Of a stretch of DNA of 48,291 nt, positions 27,196-35,833 are shown in pieces (position 1 is the first letter of the stretch; each line of letters starts with the position of its first letter). The DNA comes from Chloroflexota bacterium. GTDB lineage: Bacteria; Chloroflexota; Anaerolineae; Promineifilales; Promineifilaceae. Location of the stretch: assembly GCA_018004935.1 (NCBI GenBank), contig JAGNBF010000057.1, positions 1 to 48,291 of the forward strand, written 5' to 3'. Made by a program: the position numbers and the translations under genes. Below the pieces are notes generated by a model. It was not told where the DNA came from. It was given only the letters and a program-made list of their open reading frames with translations, and searched no databases.

Positions 27196-27223
27196 AGGTA
27201 ACTCCTCTGTTCGACGTTCTGAA

Positions 27224-27931
27224 TCAAACAAGGTCAAGCAAGACACTTGTCAACGCCTCTGGCGCGGTGATCATCGCATCATGCCCGGTGGGGATGAAAC
27301 GGTAATTCCAGCCCAACTCTGCATATTTCTTTTCTTCCACAGCCGCTTCTTCTGCTGAAAGCGATTTTTCCGTGCAGGAAATGAACGTGCGTGGCAGGGA
27401 ATGGGCATCAGGGTTAGTCAGGGTAAGGGGGGTGGTCAACGTCTTAATCGGATGGGGGGTTAATTTCGCTTGTAACCAGGCCAGGTCTGCGCCGGAGACA
27501 CCGAAGGTCCAATCGGCGATGGGCTGAATTCGCCACGCGTCGTCAGGGCGAATCGCATTTTCCAGGAAAAAATTCCAGTAGTCGCCAATCAGGTCTTTTA
27601 ACGCTTTCCCATCTTCTGGGAGGGGGCCATCCAGGTTGACAAGATGGGCAAGCCGTTCGGGGATTTTTTCGGCAATGGCGGGGACGAGCGAGCCGCCAAA
27701 ACTATGCCCAACCAGGATCACATCGTGCAGGTCTTCAAACCGCACCAGATTGACAACATCTTGAATGTGGACACCCACATCCATCTCAGGGTTGGCTAAA
27801 TGGACGCGCTCGCCGAGCCCGGTCAGGGTGGCGGTGGAAACTTCGTGGCCTGCCTTGCGTAGTAAGGGGGTCACTTTCTGCCAGCACCAGCCGCCGTGGA
27901 ACATGCCGTGAATGAGAACAAAGGTTGCCAT
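27224..27931 (-). CDS. Alpha/beta hydrolase of the methylesterase/hydroxynitrile lyase-like group
   Basis: 235 residues from the ATG at 27931 (an ATG 9 nt earlier overlaps the AGAGG site). Fold motifs: FVLIHGMFHGGWCWQKVTPL (oxyanion-hole HG and strand 3), ILVGHSFGGSLVPAIAEKIP with nucleophile Ser in GHSFGG, and RFIPTGHDAMITAPEAL with the catalytic His. The overall length and the LTGLGERVHLANP segment match the small plant-MES/HNL-like bacterial hydrolases. It is first in the hydrolase-DCC operon. Substrate unknown; probably small esters. Confidence 0.88.
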   Translation of the reverse strand: MATFVLIHGMFHGGWCWQKVTPLLRKAGHEVSTATLTGLGERVHLANPEMDVGVHIQDVVNLVRFEDLHDVILVGHSFGGSLVPAIAEKIPERLAHLVNLDGPLPEDGKALKDLIGDYWNFFLENAIRPDDAWRIQPIADWTFGVSGADLAWLQAKLTPHPIKTLTTPLTLTNPDAHSLPRTFISCTEKSLSAEEAAVEEKKYAELGWNYRFIPTGHDAMITAPEALTSVLLDLV

Positions 27932-27960
27932 CAAATTCATCCTCTAAAAATCTGCCAACT

Positions 27961-28236
27961 TCACTTCCACGCCGGAGCGAGAATAGCTTCAATCGGGTAT
28001 ACGAGTCCATCTGCGCCAGCATAGGAACGGAGAGCCTCGTCCAGGTCGGCCAGGTCCACAATCCCGCCACTGCCTCATAGGACGGCGTGAGAAAGATAGG
28101 TGTCCGGGGCACAACAGGCATAGCCTACTGCCTGCCCGGCGTTATTGATCTCGAAGGCGTAGCTGGACGGGCCGCCCAGTGTGCCCAGGTCTTGCATGAC
28201 GTTGTTTTGCCACAGGAAGGCATGGTTATTCCCGCC
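27961..28236 (-). pseudogene. HAF-repeat fragment with an in-frame TGA
   Basis: One frame reads GNNHAFLWQNNVMQDLGTLG, then GPSSYAFEINNAGQAVGYAC, LSHAVL, TGA (28075-28077), GSGGIVDLADLDEAL, ending at 27963. This is the extracellular HAF-repeat pattern (HAFLW..G.M.DLGTLGG..S.A..IN..GQ.VG). The TGA sits where the second HA.LW has its Trp. No start or signal peptide is present; upstream it fuses directly to the truncated sensor gene. Confidence 0.6.
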
Positions 28237-29513
28237 GCCGAGAGGCGAGCCGCCTGGCTGATTTCAATCAACGGGTGGCTAATGTTGCCGGACATCAGAA
28301 TTGCTCCCAGCAAACTGACACTCCCGGCCAGGACGAAGACGATGCCAAACCAATGGGCGAGGATCACAGGGAGACGCTCGAACGCCTGCCCGGTTTTGAT
28401 CAGGCGGGCTAATACTTGTAACGCCTGGCTCTCCGGCTGAGCCACGATCACCCCCCACTCGAACCCCGCGAAACCAGAGAGTTGAGCCGGGGCATCGTAA
28501 AAGGCACTGTTGCTCGTGCAAGCGTACCCGACCATCTCCCGTCCGTTGGCATAGTCAACCAGCATGAAACCGGCACCTTCGACCCCTGGCCTGGTTGCCA
28601 CTGCTTTGAGGGCTGGTGCGTAATGTTGCGCCACAACATTCTCGGCGGGGTTCAGGATGATCGCCGGGCTGTGGTTCGAAGCGGTGTCGGCAATCAGCCA
28701 CCCATCCAACGAAAACACACGGAGGCTGGCCCCCACGCTGATCGCTTTCTGAGAGAGACGGTGTTGAAGGTCCGTCAGCCGGATCAATGCCCGGATCACT
28801 CCCAATACCTCTTTGGTATCGGGATCAATGATAGGGAGGGCGATCCCGATGACAGGGGCTTCAATACTCGCATCAAGAAATACCTCGGTCACGCCGATCC
28901 CGGCGACGCCTTGAGTGCGGGCAGTTTGCCACCAACTTGCCCCGGCATGGGCTACTTCCGTGACGGACCGGGTGATCAGGACATTGATCCCGTTGGCATC
29001 GGTCACGAGAATCTCGACGAAGGGTGTCTCAGGCCGTTCGGTCTGCCGGAACAGGAATGACAGGGCGGACGAGAAATTCGGCTGGGGGATGGGCACGAAG
29101 AGAGTGCCTTGCAACTGCGCCTTCACCTCTGCGGACGAGAGGTCTGCCAGCCCCGTTTGTTCGACGGCCAGCGTCCCCTGCCGTGCGGCCTCGATGATGA
29201 CACTCTCTTCGCTCCAGCGCCGGACATCGGTAATCCGCTCCAACATATAACTGTCAATGACCAGTGCGGTATCCCCCGCGGCTCCGGCCAGAGTGTGCCC
29301 AACCACGTCCGTGCGTAAAGCCTCCTCCGTTTCCGCCAACCGGGCGGAAAAATTGCCGAGATTGGCCAATGTGGCGGAGAGGATGATGATGTTGACGACG
29401 AGGAGTGGCCCTAGACTGATCAAGAGCATCAGTGCGCCAATCTTGTAGCGGAGGCTGGAGCGAAATCTAGACATCGTTTGAGGGATGACAAACTGTTCGT
29501 GTGCCATCAACAT
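28125..29513 (-). pseudogene. Cache-domain sensor truncated after HAMP
   Basis: The frame gives 462 residues. A membrane helix (YKIGALMLLISLGPLLVVNI) is followed by a large extracellular double-Cache sensor region (residues about 60-345, e.g. VFSLDGWLIADTASN, FAGFEWGVIVAQPES). A second helix (GIVFVLAGSVSLLGAIL) leads into a HAMP start, ISHPLIEISQAARLSAAG. At about 28237 the homology breaks and the last 38 residues are an out-of-frame reading of HAF-repeat DNA. The kinase or methyl-acceptor output is lost. The ATG overlaps the stop of the lipoprotein gene (TAATG), so it was coupled to it. The remaining protein could still be made but would lack signalling output. Confidence 0.75.
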
Positions 29514-30445
29514 TACTCAACTGACACAACGTCAAAACGAACGGAGTCCTGCGCAGATTGATAGAGGCTGGCAGTCGGGCCGGATTTGAGTTGCTCGATC
29601 AATACCTGTAGCTCACTCAGTTGCGCGGCCGCGGCCGCTGGTTCTTCAAGCTGGAGAATTTCCAGGCATTTATCCTGAACGGCGGCGACTTGTGCCTGGA
29701 GGGTGGCGACAGTTTCACCAATCGTTGCCTGTTCTGGGATGAGGCTGGTAATTTGCCCCGCGTAACCGATTACGCCAAAGCCGTCACCGGGGTTCTCGGC
29801 GGTCCCATTGCCGTCGTGGTCGCCGTAACGCGGCCCGCCCGCTCCTTCAAGGATATTGACGACATGTTCCAGATGGGCATGCATTTCATCTACTGCGCCA
29901 ATCGCGGCCGCGTTGACGGCGTTGGTGACGTGTTGGGCAGCCAGATCGGTCTGGGCACGCAGGCCGAGGGCAAACGCGGTATCGAGCGGCGTGGCCGGTT
30001 CGCCCTCGTTTTTGACAAACAGCCGCCGTGCGTTCGTTAGCACCGCGCCTTCCAGCGTACCGGAAAAGACCACCTTCCCTGTGGGGGCTACACTCCCCGC
30101 CGCTGGTTCGAGCGTAATCTGGAACTGCACGTAACGGCTCAACAGGTTCTCGCTATTGGGAGAGTCCCAGGTGAGAGCCGCACTGCCATCCGGGGCAAGG
30201 ATGATGACACCAGTGCTGATTACCGTCCCATCGTTGCCAAGGAGCCAGCCCTGGTACACCTGGCCATCTGGTAATGCAGGAACGGTGGTCAATGTGAGGA
30301 AAAACTGGTCGGCTGTCGCGAGTTGATCGCGAAAACCGGCTGTGCCGCTCATCTCGGATATGGGCAATGAGACGACGGGAAGCGTGACGTCCGGTGTAGT
30401 GAAGGGTGTTGTCTCCGCAACAAACTTACAGGAAACAAGTAACAT
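29513..30445 (-). CDS. Lipoprotein with RskA-like anti-sigma C-terminal domain; leader frameshifted
   Basis: 310 residues are open from MLLVSCKF. The region FLTLTTVPALPDGQVYQGWL and VIILAPDGSAALTWDSP is the anti-sigma-K factor (RskA) extracellular domain pattern. After it come a helical part (LGLRAQTDLAAQHVTNAVNA, MHAHLEHVVNILEG) and a coiled-coil tail. No N-terminal zinc-finger anti-sigma domain is present. The true start is probably ATG 30480 with GGAG 7 nt upstream: MDFGKQFFLF would become a full lipoprotein signal peptide ending LVSC if the run of 8 A (30455-30462, T8 in the coding strand) had 9. So the leader is off-frame by one base, by slippage or by a sequence error. Confidence 0.72.
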   Translation of the reverse strand: MLLVSCKFVAETTPFTTPDVTLPVVSLPISEMSGTAGFRDQLATADQFFLTLTTVPALPDGQVYQGWLLGNDGTVISTGVIILAPDGSAALTWDSPNSENLLSRYVQFQITLEPAAGSVAPTGKVVFSGTLEGAVLTNARRLFVKNEGEPATPLDTAFALGLRAQTDLAAQHVTNAVNAAAIGAVDEMHAHLEHVVNILEGAGGPRYGDHDGNGTAENPGDGFGVIGYAGQITSLIPEQATIGETVATLQAQVAAVQDKCLEILQLEEPAAAAAQLSELQVLIEQLKSGPTASLYQSAQDSVRFDVVSVE

Positions 30446-30454
30446 TGAGAGAAT

Positions 30455-30462
30455 AAAAAAAA
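30455..30462 (-). other. Eight-base homopolymer breaking the lipoprotein leader
   Basis: A run of 8 A on the plus strand lies between the well-placed ATG at 30480 and the lipobox. One extra base would join them in a single frame. This could be a phase-variable tract or a base-count error. Confidence 0.55.
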
Positions 30463-30547
30463 CTGTTTACCAAAGTCCATTTTCAAGCTCCTGGCTTGTT
30501 CGGTACGGGAATAATAGAATGGATTCCATAATCATTAGAGTCTTTGT

Positions 30548-31696
30548 TTACGGGCTGGTAGCGTAACCGATTTTCTCTTGAAAAGGCCCAGCCGAACCCG
30601 TGAACCACATATGAAAGACGCGACCGTCGAAATAGACGCTGGGTTCCAGAACGCTTTCGCTGTCCCAATCGCCGGCCTGCCCGCGCAACAGAACCGGATT
30701 ATCTGGATGCGGCGTCCATTGGATCCCGTCTGTAGATGTGGCAAGGAAGATGGCTACATGTTTATCATCGGCAGTGTTGGGGAGGCTGTACCACATCATA
30801 TAAGTATCTTCGATATTGAGGACAGCAGGATAATAAGCACCCTTTTGGGATAACACAGGATTTCCCTCGTATTTTGTCCATTGGATGCCATCCGCAGAGG
30901 TGGCGTAGGCGATAGATGTTCCTGCACTTTCGCTCAACGCGGTGTACCACATTTTGTACACGCCGTCTTCAATCAGAATGCTAGGAGCATAGACATCATA
31001 GTCATCGTAACTTCCAGCCAGGCCCAGATCAATGACAGGTGCTGGATCGGGTGTCCAGGTTTGACCATCGGGTGAAGTGGCGCGATAGATGCGCGTGCCC
31101 GTCCGGCCACCGCGCGTCGAACCGAGGGAATAGTAGGTGACGTATTGCGCTTGCTCAAAGACTCCACCATGCCAGAGCATACCGAATTCCTGCCCGGCCA
31201 GCGATAACATGGGGGCGCTGCTCAGTTTTTCCCAGTCTAGCCCATCACTGGAAATGGCCGCACCCAGGCCATAGCCATAGAAAGGCGAAAATTTGCCACC
31301 GCTTTGCGTGCCATCGAAACCGACAAAGATCATGTAGAAGCCATCTGCCGTGCGAAGTACGCGTGGCTCGCCGACCAGGGTATCATCCCAGTCGCCATCG
31401 GCTCCGACGCTCAAAACCGGGTTGCCTGGATGTTTTGTCCAGTGAATACCATCCCCAAAAGGTTCAGGCGTAAATGTCGGCGGCAGGATGGTCGCAGTGG
31501 GTGGGGGCAGGGTTGCCGTGGCTGGTTGGGTGGGTGATGCGGCTACCTCGGGGGATGGGGTATTCGTGGAAGCGGCCAGCGTTGGTGATGCTGGTGGATC
31601 AGTGACCAAGATGGGATCAGGGGTTGAAACTGAAGTGGCTGGCTTACACGCAGTGGCAAAGGTGAACATCATGATGAAAATGACGAACTTACGCAT
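30548..31696 (-). CDS. Lipoprotein with GH43/32-like five-bladed beta-propeller
   Basis: 382 residues. Lipoprotein signal peptide MRKFVIFIMMFTFATAC with lipobox ATAC, then a Thr/Pro/Ser-rich spacer (residues 20-80), then a propeller. Blades contain WTKHPGNPVLSVGADGDWDD, GFYMIFVGFDGTQSGG, GVYKMWYTALSES, TYMMWYSLPN and VFHMWFTGSAGPF, with repeated DG..W motifs. This is the arabinanase/levansucrase-like fold of GH43 and GH32 families; such lipoproteins often bind or trim polysaccharides outside the cell. The catalytic acids cannot be assigned with certainty. Confidence 0.8.
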   Translation of the reverse strand: MRKFVIFIMMFTFATACKPATSVSTPDPILVTDPPASPTLAASTNTPSPEVAASPTQPATATLPPPTATILPPTFTPEPFGDGIHWTKHPGNPVLSVGADGDWDDTLVGEPRVLRTADGFYMIFVGFDGTQSGGKFSPFYGYGLGAAISSDGLDWEKLSSAPMLSLAGQEFGMLWHGGVFEQAQYVTYYSLGSTRGGRTGTRIYRATSPDGQTWTPDPAPVIDLGLAGSYDDYDVYAPSILIEDGVYKMWYTALSESAGTSIAYATSADGIQWTKYEGNPVLSQKGAYYPAVLNIEDTYMMWYSLPNTADDKHVAIFLATSTDGIQWTPHPDNPVLLRGQAGDWDSESVLEPSVYFDGRVFHMWFTGSAGPFQEKIGYATSP

Positions 31697-31922
31697 TTTT
31701 TCTCCTTGGGGGAACTTGATTACTTCACCCTATTTTGCCTGAGTTGAAAACTCAGTCTGTTTCTCCTGTGCGAGTCATCAGATAAACTGCATAACCCGGC
31801 GGCCATTGAGAACAATCAAGCTTTGCCGCAATCTTTTCGATTTTGCAATACCCACCAGATCGCCGTTCGATCTCACTAAGAGCGGCGGTATATCCATTCG
31901 TAAAGTGGTACGTCGCAGGTTC

Positions 31923-33551
31923 TCACCCATCTCCGGGCACCCATTCATACGCGCCGATATCCACTCCTGAGGTTCCGTTTCGGTCGCCACCCAGAGGACG
32001 AGGGTTGTCGGCAAAGTCTACGGATGGCGCATCCAAAGAGGAACCGGCGTCAATAGCGGGTGACTGGGGTTGGAGGTGGAAGTCACTTTGCGCGGTGTTG
32101 ACGAATAGGGGACTGCCGGTCACATAACCTTCTCCGTAGAACTCGCCCGCCTGGCCGCGGTAGCCGTCAATCAAGTTGTAATCTACGGTCAGAGCAACCG
32201 CTTGGGCCCAGCTTTCGGTCAGGAGTTGGAATGAAGCGTTTTGGCTGAGGATGTTGTTGCGCATGATCACATCCGTCATATCCGGGTTAGCGATACGAAT
32301 CCCACCGCCCCAATCCCAGCCGTTATTGGCAAAGGTGTTGTTGATGATCAGGATATGTTGCATGGGATGGTTGGCGGCAAGGTCATCACAGCAGTTGGAA
32401 AGGGAGAGGCCGTGATTCATGTTGTCGTAGGCCAGGTTGTTGTAGAGGGAGATGTTTTCTAACAGGCCACCCGCTTCCGCCGCGAGGGAAAAGCCATCGG
32501 CGGCAATATCGTGAACTTCATTGGCATAGACCTGAATGTTGTAAGTGTGTTGGGCGTAGGCATCCACGTAAATCCCCACCCGATCCAGGTCATGAACATG
32601 ATTGTGGTGGATGCTCCCGTTAGCTGAACCGTCTTTGGCGTCAATGCCTTCTTTGCCGCCCGTGGCGGGATTGAAGTCGTGGACGTGGTTGTAGCGTACC
32701 TCAAAGTTTTGGGTATTGGCCAGGGTAATATGCTCCTGTACCCCGCCGCTCCCCGCCCAAACGACTTCGTTGGAATCCACCAGTACCTCCTGTGTGCCGA
32801 AAAAAGCGATGCCCGAAGAGGCCGTGTTATAGGTGTAGAGGTGATCCACGACGAAGTTGCGGCCGCCATCGGCAAACACCCCCGCGTAGGAGGAATTGAT
32901 GATCTGCAGCCCACTCACGCGGATATGATGTTGACCGGAGAGGTCAATCACCCCGCTCCAGTTCCACATATCGAAACCCTCTCCATCCAGCGTCACCGTC
33001 TCGCCGGGATAGGCTGATAACGTGATCATCTTCTCTGGGCTACCGGAGCGTGTAAAGATGACATGTTCGTAGTAAGTGCCTGTGTGAAGGTAAACTGTGT
33101 CACCAGGGGCCAGGTTGTCGGCGGCGTGTTGGACGGTGCGCCAGGGTTGTTCCAACGTGCCCGAATTGCCATCATTCCCATCTGGGGCCACATGATAGAC
33201 ATTTCCAGAGGGTGTGGCAGTGGGCAGGGCCGTGGGTGGAAACGGGGTGACAGTAGGTGAAGTGAGGGGATAAGGGGATTGGAGCAGGGTGGATGTTGGC
33301 TCGATCTCAGGTAAAGGGGATAAAAAGGCGGTAGGTGTTGGTGTGTTTACGGCAGCGGGCGTATTTGCATTTAGGGGAGTAAGCGTGATGTCCGCTTGTG
33401 TTACGGAGATCGGACTACAGGCAGATAAAAAGATCAACAAGAGTACAGGACTTACACGATTGATCGAGCCGGTCTCCCGGCCGTGCTTGTTGTGATTCGG
33501 TGGGGACACCGGCCACAGCGCGTAAGTCCTAAGCATAAGAAAAGTACGCAT
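31923..33551 (-). CDS. Lipoprotein with parallel beta-helix; leader altered by an in-frame MITE
   Basis: 542 residues from ATG 33551. The lipobox LIFLSAC is at residues 39-45, later than usual, because an 84-bp element (33447-33530) fills codons about 8-35 of the leader. A Thr/Pro-rich spacer (residues 50-115) is followed by a right-handed beta-helix: YHVAPDGNDGNSGTLEQPWR (the entry motif of bacterial parallel beta-helix proteins), VVDHLYTYNTASSGIAF, NHVHDLDRVGIYVDAYAQ, and a C-terminal SPAIDAGSSLD with VDIGAYEW like the anchor-Q proteins. Likely an outer-surface polysaccharide lyase or binding protein; no catalytic residues assigned. Confidence 0.8.
   Translation of the reverse strand: MRTFLMLRTYALWPVSPPNHNKHGRETGSINRVSPVLLLIFLSACSPISVTQADITLTPLNANTPAAVNTPTPTAFLSPLPEIEPTSTLLQSPYPLTSPTVTPFPPTALPTATPSGNVYHVAPDGNDGNSGTLEQPWRTVQHAADNLAPGDTVYLHTGTYYEHVIFTRSGSPEKMITLSAYPGETVTLDGEGFDMWNWSGVIDLSGQHHIRVSGLQIINSSYAGVFADGGRNFVVDHLYTYNTASSGIAFFGTQEVLVDSNEVVWAGSGGVQEHITLANTQNFEVRYNHVHDFNPATGGKEGIDAKDGSANGSIHHNHVHDLDRVGIYVDAYAQHTYNIQVYANEVHDIAADGFSLAAEAGGLLENISLYNNLAYDNMNHGLSLSNCCDDLAANHPMQHILIINNTFANNGWDWGGGIRIANPDMTDVIMRNNILSQNASFQLLTESWAQAVALTVDYNLIDGYRGQAGEFYGEGYVTGSPLFVNTAQSDFHLQPQSPAIDAGSSLDAPSVDFADNPRPLGGDRNGTSGVDIGAYEWVPGDG
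33447..33530. mobile_element. 84-bp MITE-like element with TIRs
   Basis: Ends are AGGACTTACACG and CGCGTAAGTCCT, a 12-bp terminal inverted repeat with one mismatch. The interior includes GAGCCGGTCTCCCGGCC and CACCGGCCACAGCG. The length is a multiple of three, so it leaves the leader of the lipoprotein gene open. Similar ends occur near 35719-35730 and 47334-47345. No transposase is nearby. Confidence 0.65.
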
Positions 33552-33556
33552 GAGGG

Positions 33557-34207
33557 TTACAATATTTGACTCAGCAAGTAAAGAAAAGCCGCGCTGAGAG
33601 CACCTGTTAGCTTAAATGGCTTATCGGTAACGGTGACAATCCACCCATTTGGAGGCACCACACCATTTAATGGCTGTTCTACTATTTGGAGATGGTTGCC
33701 GTATAAGCCCTCATACCAGGCGACCGTCCGTTTTTCGGCGTAGGGCGCGATTCGCGGTAGGGCACCGCAAATGAGGAAAACGAAATACTGGAGGGGAATG
33801 ATAAAGATGATCCACCCTAAAATGATAATCATAAGGAACATAGCGAAGAGTAGGGCGAACAGGTGATCAATCATGGGCAGCCGCCGGATACGGTCTTTTG
33901 TGTCAAGGATTGGGGCCAGGGCAAACAGCACCAGAGCCGCGATGCCAAAGTACGCACTAACAAATCTATACGGGTTTTTGGCGATCAAGCCTGGGTCTTC
34001 TTCAAATTTACCCCATACCGAAGCCATGAAAATCGTGATCAGGCCAAAAACAGGCCCTGTATCCACATACCAGGCAAAATAGGAGCGGTTGAATACCCTG
34101 TCAAACAGCCAGTCATTGAAAACACACAACCCTAACAGGAACAAAATAGCAAGAAGGATGCGGAGATGGCGATGCTTCGAGATAAAACGAGATAACGTGT
34201 CACGCAT
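33557..34207 (-). CDS. Multipass membrane protein of unknown function
   Basis: 216 residues from ATG 34207 with AAGGG 6 nt upstream (a TTG 6 nt earlier is a weaker alternative). Four to five hydrophobic segments are visible: LRILLAILFLLGLCVF, FGLITIFMASVWG, YFGIAALVLFALAP, LFALLFAMFLMIIILGWIIF and LQYFVFLICGALP. A soluble end (VTDKPFKLTGALSAAF) follows. It is 5 nt from the start of the beta-helix lipoprotein gene, so the two are likely cotranscribed. No family is recognised. Confidence 0.65.
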   Translation of the reverse strand: MRDTLSRFISKHRHLRILLAILFLLGLCVFNDWLFDRVFNRSYFAWYVDTGPVFGLITIFMASVWGKFEEDPGLIAKNPYRFVSAYFGIAALVLFALAPILDTKDRIRRLPMIDHLFALLFAMFLMIIILGWIIFIIPLQYFVFLICGALPRIAPYAEKRTVAWYEGLYGNHLQIVEQPLNGVVPPNGWIVTVTDKPFKLTGALSAAFLYLLSQIL

Positions 34208-34377
34208 AGGCAACCCTTACCTCTGCTGTTTAAGCCAGACGATCAATCCCCTGGCTAATAGAAATAGCAGGTAGAAAAACTGCGAAAGAACGTGCAGAAA
34301 CTGAAACACGGATTTCAGAAGGGAGCCGACCGGGTGAAACCGCCCCCTGGATAAGGGACGCAATCTGTATGGTGGCG

Positions 34378-35556
34378 TCAGTTAATCTGTGCCCGGCCAC
34401 CCAGGTCAGTGTCAGGGTAGAAAGGAGCATACCATTGCAAGTTTACCGCTACCGAAAGGTAAAGAGGGTCACCACTGGATGTAAATCTATCGCCGCTCAG
34501 AACATTTCCCTTGATAAAACCCTCGATGATCCCCACATCGCCCAACGCCGGTACATCGTAGGCCAGCGACATTTCGCTTCCAAGAGTACTGGCGATAACG
34601 GGCGCCGTGAAGCCATCAAAGACGGAAATGACCAGGCCCTGGTTGAGATTACCGATATGTATGTTGGCCACGTGCAACGCGCCGTTGTCATCAGTGCGTA
34701 AATCAACCACCACGAAAATTGCCTCGCAACAGAAAGAGATATTTGCCCGGGCTTCCACTTCGCCTTCGGCCACTTTTATCGTCGTGACCGTGCCGTCGTA
34801 GGCCAGTGCCCCACCAAATAGCACCACATCAGCATTGGTTTGGGCGGTAAACTGCTGACCGTCCGACGTATCGCGAAAGTCAATATCAAGGTCAGGGAAG
34901 CCACTACCTTGCCGCATATCGAAGCCATTGCTCTCGTTTTCGCCAAAGGACAGAGCACGGAAAGCCTCATCCGGGGGTAGAAACGCGGCCACAGAGGGGA
35001 TATTGGCCAGCCAATCAATGACCGGATCTTCGGCACCGGCATCATCGGGCAACTCGTAGATACCGAGAAACTGGGAAAACTCGATAATTCGCCTGTCAGT
35101 TCCGACCGGATACCCAAGCCGTGGATACTGCACATTCGTGGACCTTACCTCTGCCTGTAGACTGAATTCCTCGTCAAGTTTGATGTCGAAGACAATATTG
35201 GTCGAGCCACTGGCATCGTCGTCGGCCTCCAAGACAATGGTTACCGGCCCGGCAAAGATGAAGCTGGCCTCACGCACACTGGTATCCAGCTCTCCTATAG
35301 GCTCAGGACAGAAGTCAGGGGGGCAGAGGCCTTGAAACAACAAGCGCACTGTTTTGATCTGCTGCGCCGCCAACCGGTCCACGTTTTCGTAATCCCATGA
35401 GATTTCAATTTGGTCGCCAACGGTCGCTCGTACCTGGTTGACGGTTACGCTGGTGAAGCGTAGATCACCTTGCGGTACAAACGTGCCCCGGTTACAACCC
35501 ATAAGACTCAGCATTGTTAACACAGTCAGGCTCGCTAAGGACAGCTTCTTTCTCAT
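34378..35556 (-). CDS. Lipoprotein of unknown function
   Basis: 392 residues with a clean lipoprotein signal peptide (LSLASLTVLTMLSLMGC). The mature part starts with a beta-sandwich-like segment (LRFTSVTVNQVRATVGDQIE, ISWDYENVDRL) resembling Ig-like or Calx domains. It continues with acidic segments (VIDWLANIPSVAAFLPPDEA) and ends in beta-strands (YLSVAVNLQWYAPF). A Cys pair lies in GLCPPDFCPEP and CC in ISFCCEAI. No domain family is recognised. It stands alone between two repeat-containing gaps. Confidence 0.6.
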   Translation of the reverse strand: MRKKLSLASLTVLTMLSLMGCNRGTFVPQGDLRFTSVTVNQVRATVGDQIEISWDYENVDRLAAQQIKTVRLLFQGLCPPDFCPEPIGELDTSVREASFIFAGPVTIVLEADDDASGSTNIVFDIKLDEEFSLQAEVRSTNVQYPRLGYPVGTDRRIIEFSQFLGIYELPDDAGAEDPVIDWLANIPSVAAFLPPDEAFRALSFGENESNGFDMRQGSGFPDLDIDFRDTSDGQQFTAQTNADVVLFGGALAYDGTVTTIKVAEGEVEARANISFCCEAIFVVVDLRTDDNGALHVANIHIGNLNQGLVISVFDGFTAPVIASTLGSEMSLAYDVPALGDVGIIEGFIKGNVLSGDRFTSSGDPLYLSVAVNLQWYAPFYPDTDLGGRAQIN

Positions 35557-35660
35557 TATTTGTTATTTCCATCCTTAATGGTCAGGACAACGACTGCGCC
35601 AGAAAGAGGCAAGACACTCGATCCCTGGCTCACGGCAGAAAAGCTACTATCCCCAAATTT

Positions 35661-35730
35661 TACTCAGCGCAGTCACAAATTGGCGGCACGGTCAGGGGAG
35701 ACCGGCTTGAGCAAACCCGTAAGTCCTAAG
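35661..35730. repeat. Dispersed intergenic repeat, diverged copy with MITE-like end
   Basis: TACTCAGCGC.GTCACAAATTGG.GGC..GGTCAGGGGA matches the start of the repeats at 36691 and 37137. The end reads CCCGTAAGTCCTAAG, like one MITE terminus, so two repeat families share this spot. Confidence 0.5.
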
Positions 35731-35833
35731 GAATGGCAGTTAGATAACTTGGTCAAGATTGGTTCAATCTCCAAAGATTGAACCAATCTGCATTGTTCAA
35801 TTTATTCAATCGTCAATCCTTAGCAAGCAAGTG

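Noticed and set aside
28075-28077. TGA read as a recoded tryptophan
   Set aside because: The surrounding HAF segment has no start and is fused to a truncated gene, so a nonsense mutation is the simpler reading.
31778-32014. 78-residue minus-strand ORF after the beta-helix lipoprotein gene
   Set aside because: It overlaps the end of that gene in another frame. The non-overlapping part looks somewhat protein-like but has no start site, partner or family I recognise.
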